Part shown: positions 59,451 to 64,000 of the stretch, one piece after another
Layout of the letters: each line of letters opens with the position of its first letter
Position numbering within the stretch: the stretch's first letter is position 1
Source: Bretschneidera sinensis
Taxonomy: Eukaryota; Streptophyta; Magnoliopsida; Brassicales; Akaniaceae
NCBI GenBank assembly: GCA_023935145.1
Contig: CM043705.1
Coordinates: 87,640,084 to 87,704,083 of the forward strand
Direction of reading: 5' to 3'
DNA length: 64,000 nucleotides
Program-made: the position numbers and the translations under genes
Notes under the pieces: model-generated
What the model saw: only the letters and a program-made list of their open reading frames with translations
Told to the model about the DNA's origin: nothing
The model's database searches: none

Positions 59451-62400
59451 TTTAAGGACTCTCTGTTTTGTATTGGCTTTGTTTTCTCTCTTTTTTTTCT
59501 TTACTTGTTAAAGCCAAAACATGGAGAAAGCTAAAGCACATAAGAATCAAAGACCTATGAATGGAAGAAATTCTTGTGTAGACTCATAAATGGGGATTTT
59601 CGAATTCGGAGAGAGACCCACTTCTTGGTATGTGGTGCTGGCTAGTATGCTCTGCTTTTTCAACAGTCTATAGGTGTGGCTCTATTAGCTTCTTCATCAT
59701 TAAGGGTCATATTCAAAAACTCTATTTCACTTATTTATAATCTATTTTTTATAACATTTGTTGAATTTTCTTTCTTTTTTACGTTTGGTTTATTTATTTA
59801 TAATCTATTTTTTATAACATTTGTTTTGATTAATTGTAATTTTGGTTCATGGCTGCCAAAATGATTTTTGAAATTTTTTTGTAAAAAAAAAGTTGTGGAA
59901 ATAAAAATTATATGTTTAGTAAAACAGTAAAAACAGCTATTTTAACACAATTCAATTTCTTATAAAAAATCAATTTTTAATTATTTTTAGTAACTGTTCT
60001 CTCATGAAATTTAGTCTAACATCTAATTATAAAAAAACAGAAATCATATTCAATAATTTTGTTTGCACTTGTGCCCTATATGCTTTTGATTTCTAACTAG
60101 TAGGTAACACAGAAATCATATATTTTGACAAGAAGAAAGTTGTTAGGTGCAGTTAGGGGCTACTCCGTGGATATTTCGCACTTAATTGCTTCGAGTCGTG
60201 CCTATTTAAATAGATATAAATAGAGATAAATGAATTTTTCGTCGTTACGGATTGTGTTTTATGGTTTTTAACGATTTTGATTTTGGATTCAGATAACATG
60301 ATAGTTAAATAGATACGGTGATGGATATGTCAAATTTCGCATATAATCTACCCGTTATCATTCTTAAGTAATTGTAGTCTCAATTTCTAAATTTCTTTAA
60401 CGAACCAATTTTTAAATTTTAATATTCCATGCAATGCATCTATTAATTTTGTTGGCAACATTTACATGCATATGCAATTCATACAAAAAAATTATTAAAC
60501 AGATATTGTCTATCAATCATGAATTAAATTTATAAAATGATATCATATCAGCATTTTAAATTTGCATATAAAAAATCATTATCAAAAGCTTTAGTTTAGA
60601 TCAAAATACATTGATTTGATCTATAATTAAAATACTAAGTTTTACGATTTCTGTTTACCTAAATTATCATAAGTTTGAGCCTTATTTCGAAAGCAATCCC
60701 AATTACAAAAATAATAATAATAAAACAAAAAAAAAATACAGCAACAGCTAAGCTCAATAATTGCAAACAATTTTTTTTAATATTTTTATTGAGCATTGTT
60801 ATTTTCATTATCAAATTAAATTAATAATGTTTATATATAAATAAACAGAGTAACTAATCAATATAGTAAAAAATGTATTCACAGTTCCCTAAAATTATAT
60901 ATTAAAAGCTTCCCCAGACTTCATCAAATCAGTTCATCACTTGAGCATTTCAGTTGAGTTGACATGTCAAGTTAACGTTTTCTTCAACATCAAGTAACGT
61001 GACTTGTTTTCTTTGCTTAAGTCTGAGAGTAATTTTTTATTCCAAAAAATAAAGTTTTTAAAAGAAAATTTTTAATTTATTCGAGTTTAAAATTAATTTT
61101 ATAAAAATTTTATTAATAATTTTAAAATAACATTATTAATAAAAAAATTTAAAATTACAAGTAAAGTTTTCACTTGATCTAAAACTTAAATCTTACACCC
61201 GATCCAATTAAATATTTTTATGTTGGAATTTTTCAGTTCAGCATTGATACAGAGGCATCCTACCTGACAACAGCTCTTGACAATTTTAAGACCAAAAGTT
61301 TTATTGATAAGTTTTTGAAAATTCAGTAGTAACAAGTAGGAAATTTATTGATAACACAATAAGACTAAAAAACCAAATCATTTTATATCCCACTATATGC
61401 ATACCTTTACCCTTCTCCGTATTTAAAGTACACCATTTTCCGTTGTATCCATTAATAAATGAAGTTGCATAATAAACGAAGTTGCAATTTAAGTGGATTT
61501 TATGATAGCTATTCTAAGGTCATGGGATATTGATTTAATCCATCTTAAATTTAATTTTTTAAATTTCTTTAAAACAAAAATTTAAGAGAAAAAATTTTAA
61601 AAATTAAATTTAAATAGAATTAAATTCATACCCAAACATAGTCTTAGTTGATAGTTCTAGTGCTGCCTTGAGTAAGAGGATTCATGCATGCAATGTGCAT
61701 GAATTGCCAATCTATCTTAAACTCAAGACTTGAGGTAGCAAACCAACCAACTAATTTACTTTTATTTTTATCAACCTGTAAAAGTGGTAATACTGAGGTC
61801 CACATTTCCATTTTAGGTTTCTCATGAAGTTGGACTTGAAATGCTTGAACTGCCCAACCCCTCTTATCGTCCCACACATAATGGGTGACCATTTTATGCA
61901 TATTTCCTCTACCAGATGGCAGAAACTATCATCAAGAAGGAAAAAGAAAAAAAATGTTATAAAAAGTAAATTAAACTCAAAAAGGTTAATTTAATTTAAA
62001 GGCGAGTGAAAATAATCGTTTCGTTAATGCAGGTCATAAAACTATGGACACAAGCCTCGCCATCATAAAAACTTTATTTTTATTGAAACGGTTTTTATGA
62101 TGACTGTTTTAAGGCACCAACATAAAAGATAAACCATAGCATAAAGTATAATTGCTTGTTGTAACTCTGTGTATTTAGGACGGTGATATAGTTAGAGCAT
62201 AATATTATTAATGTTAAAACAAAATAATTAAAATTATAAAATTGTTCACAATTGTAGAGGAAAAAACTATGTAGTGTGCACTATCAGGTTATTTTTTTAA
62301 TTTTAACATAAATAATTTCAATTTTTATAACATCATTACTCATTTATCGATTTAATTATATTAAAAAATATATACCAATAGTTAATTATCCACTAGGTGC

Positions 62401-63270
62401 ATGAATAAATAGCATGATGCTTCCCGGATGGAAATTATTACAAGATAGCATCTACTTTAAATTAGTTAGTATTTAGCGATGTTTAATATTGAATTTAATC
62501 TAATTTTTTAAATCCATTCAAAGCAAAAAGTTAGGTTAATCCAACACCAAACATCGTTTTGATAAATTGAATTCGATCTCTTTTTCTTGTTAATATACCA
62601 TAAAGAAAAAAAATTAGGTATACATAATTGACTGCAATTATTTTAATTTAACTATCATTTTTAGATTCTGCCAAACCCATTTAAGAAACCCTTTTGATCG
62701 ATGTATGAAAAAGAATTAGGTGTGCCTAATTAATTAAGGGGAAAAAAGGGCATATGATCACAACCAAAGTACCACATAATGGTCTTTGTGAGAAGAGAGT
62801 AGGCATGGAATAGACATCCGTGGTGATGATTTCTTTGGGAAGTTTCAGTACTTTATTTAATAATTTAGTGTCGCTCACTTGCATTTCAAGTGGACAAGTA
62901 AAGATAAATATATATTTTTCCATCACCCATTTTATGCTCTATCCTCTTTGGATTGGATGTAGCTATATAGCTTGTGGGCGCATATTCATTTTCTAAGGTT
63001 CGATGCATAGCTAAATGGTATTCCTTTCCCATGGACCTAACATTATTGATATAAAAGGTAGAGTAGATGGTGTTCCTTGTCTTTTCGGGTTAATTTATTC
63101 TCTTTTAAATAAATTATTTGGCAAATTGATCTTGTTCTTTGAGTTCAATCCACTAGAATAAGGAATCCCATCTTTCCAAATTCTTATAATCTTCTTTTTT
63201 TTTTTATTTTAAAAAAGGAATGCATGCCACTAACAAAGCGTGTAGCATGCCTTATATGATGATGATAATT
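59451..63270. other. Gene-poor AT-rich spacer
   Basis: No convincing gene. A short minus-strand open frame at 61644-61901 (85 codons, including HYVWDDKRGWAVQAF) has a protein-like mix of residues but matches nothing I recognise and has no visible partner exons. A perfect 12-bp hairpin, CATCATAAAAAC with GTTTTTATGATG, lies at 62061-62102. The rest is AT-rich without clear elements. Confidence 0.45.
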
Positions 63271-64000
63271 AGGGATGGTAATTTTGGATACAACACGTGA
63301 ATCTTACACAATATGAAATAAAGCGTATTAGTATTGAATATAATCGGTTTCGTGTCAACACAATTATAACATAAAAAAATCATGTCGTGGACCTGCCAAT
63401 TCGAAATGACACGATTAAATTCATGAGTTTGATAGGTCGTATTGACACGATTATAACCCATTTAAAAAAATTGTCTATTACATTAAAATAAATTCTTAGT
63501 GTGTGTGTATATATATATATAAGAAAATAAACTCTAATTCTTATTTTTGCCACATCACAAACGCAAAACACTCATTCACAGACTCACTCAATAGCGACGC
63601 ATCACAAACTCTCTGCCTTATCCTAATATGAATGATAGTTGATAAGATAATGCTTATGTTATTAATTAGACTTTTTTTTTATGTGTTTGGATCATGAATA
63701 TATTGGAATTTGGATTATTAATGATTAGATTAATGGTTATGTAATATAACTTATATTTGCTTATGTAATAAATAGGTTGTGTCTGGTTAATCGTATCATA
63801 TTATCGTGTTTGACAAATTAGTCGTATCGTGTCTAACACGACCTATTTATTAAATAAGTTAAGTGTGTCGTGTCGTATTACTCGTCTAATAAATAGGTCG
63901 TGTTAATGTTGGGTTTTTTTGACACGATTAATAATCGTATCATATACATGTCGATCCATTTAGTGTTACACTCAATTTCGACACGACACAAACATGATCC
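63271..64000. mobile_element. Left part of a TIR (hAT-like) repeat, cut by the window end
   Basis: It begins AGGGATGGTAATTTTGGA, a hAT-type end, and is filled with recurring GACACG/CGTGTC words (GACACGATTAAA, GACACGATTATAAC, GTCGTATCGTGTC, GACACGATTAATAATCG) in both orientations. An (GT)n(AT)n microsatellite lies near 63502. The right terminus is outside the window, so its length is unknown. Confidence 0.55.

Overview
The window is nuclear DNA of a dicot plant. The genes carry many introns, the DNA is AT-rich, the proteins belong to plant-specific or plant-type families (TGD1, ATG18b, SARK-type kinase, Cf-type receptor-like protein), and the spacers hold plant MITEs, a Copia solo LTR, a TRIM, SINE/LINE tails and CT/GA microsatellites. 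The species cannot be named from sequence alone. All gene models were built by hand, joining exons by GT/GC-AG sites and reading-frame continuity, and every multi-exon model closes in frame.

Layout. (1) 2623-4037, plus strand: TGD1, the permease of the chloroplast envelope lipid importer, 350 aa in two coding exons, with a MITE-bearing leader upstream. (2) 5437-11793, minus: AFG1-like mitochondrial AAA ATPase, 14 coding exons, 498 aa, plus a non-coding first exon; it converges with TGD1. (3) 18370-21632, plus: PET191/COA5 cytochrome c oxidase assembly factor, 71 aa, three exons, the last intron being GC-AG. (4) 23758-27107, plus: an intron-containing RPA43 (RNA polymerase I subunit) copy with two nonsense codons and a probable 2-bp deletion, read as a pseudogene. 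(5) 30620-33688, plus: an intronless LRR receptor-like protein of Cf type, 1022 aa. (6) 35974-51519, minus: ATG18b autophagy WD40/PROPPIN protein, 11 exons, 369 aa, stretched over 15.5 kb by transposon-filled introns; it also has a GC-AG intron. (7) 54034-58961, minus: SARK-like LRR receptor kinase, 11 exons, 638 aa. From 59 kb to the end no convincing gene is visible.

The genes do not form an operon or pathway. TGD1 serves plastid lipid import, AFG1 and PET191 serve mitochondrial/respiratory quality control, ATG18b autophagy, SARK senescence/hormone signalling, and the RLP immunity. AFG1-like, ATG18b and SARK occur in the same order and within a few genes of each other on Arabidopsis chromosome 4 (from memory: At4g30490, At4g30510, At4g30520), which suggests an old syntenic block later opened by insertions.

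The most notable structure beyond the genes: a 1043-bp solo Copia LTR with an exact ATATT target duplication and an internal 7 x 32-bp repeat; a complete 355-bp TRIM with ATACT duplication nested inside an older MITE-like repeat; two severely truncated retroposon tails with 15-16 bp target duplications; a ~320-bp near-palindromic foldback; and two GC-AG introns with identical GCATGT donors. I did not find a new multi-gene system.
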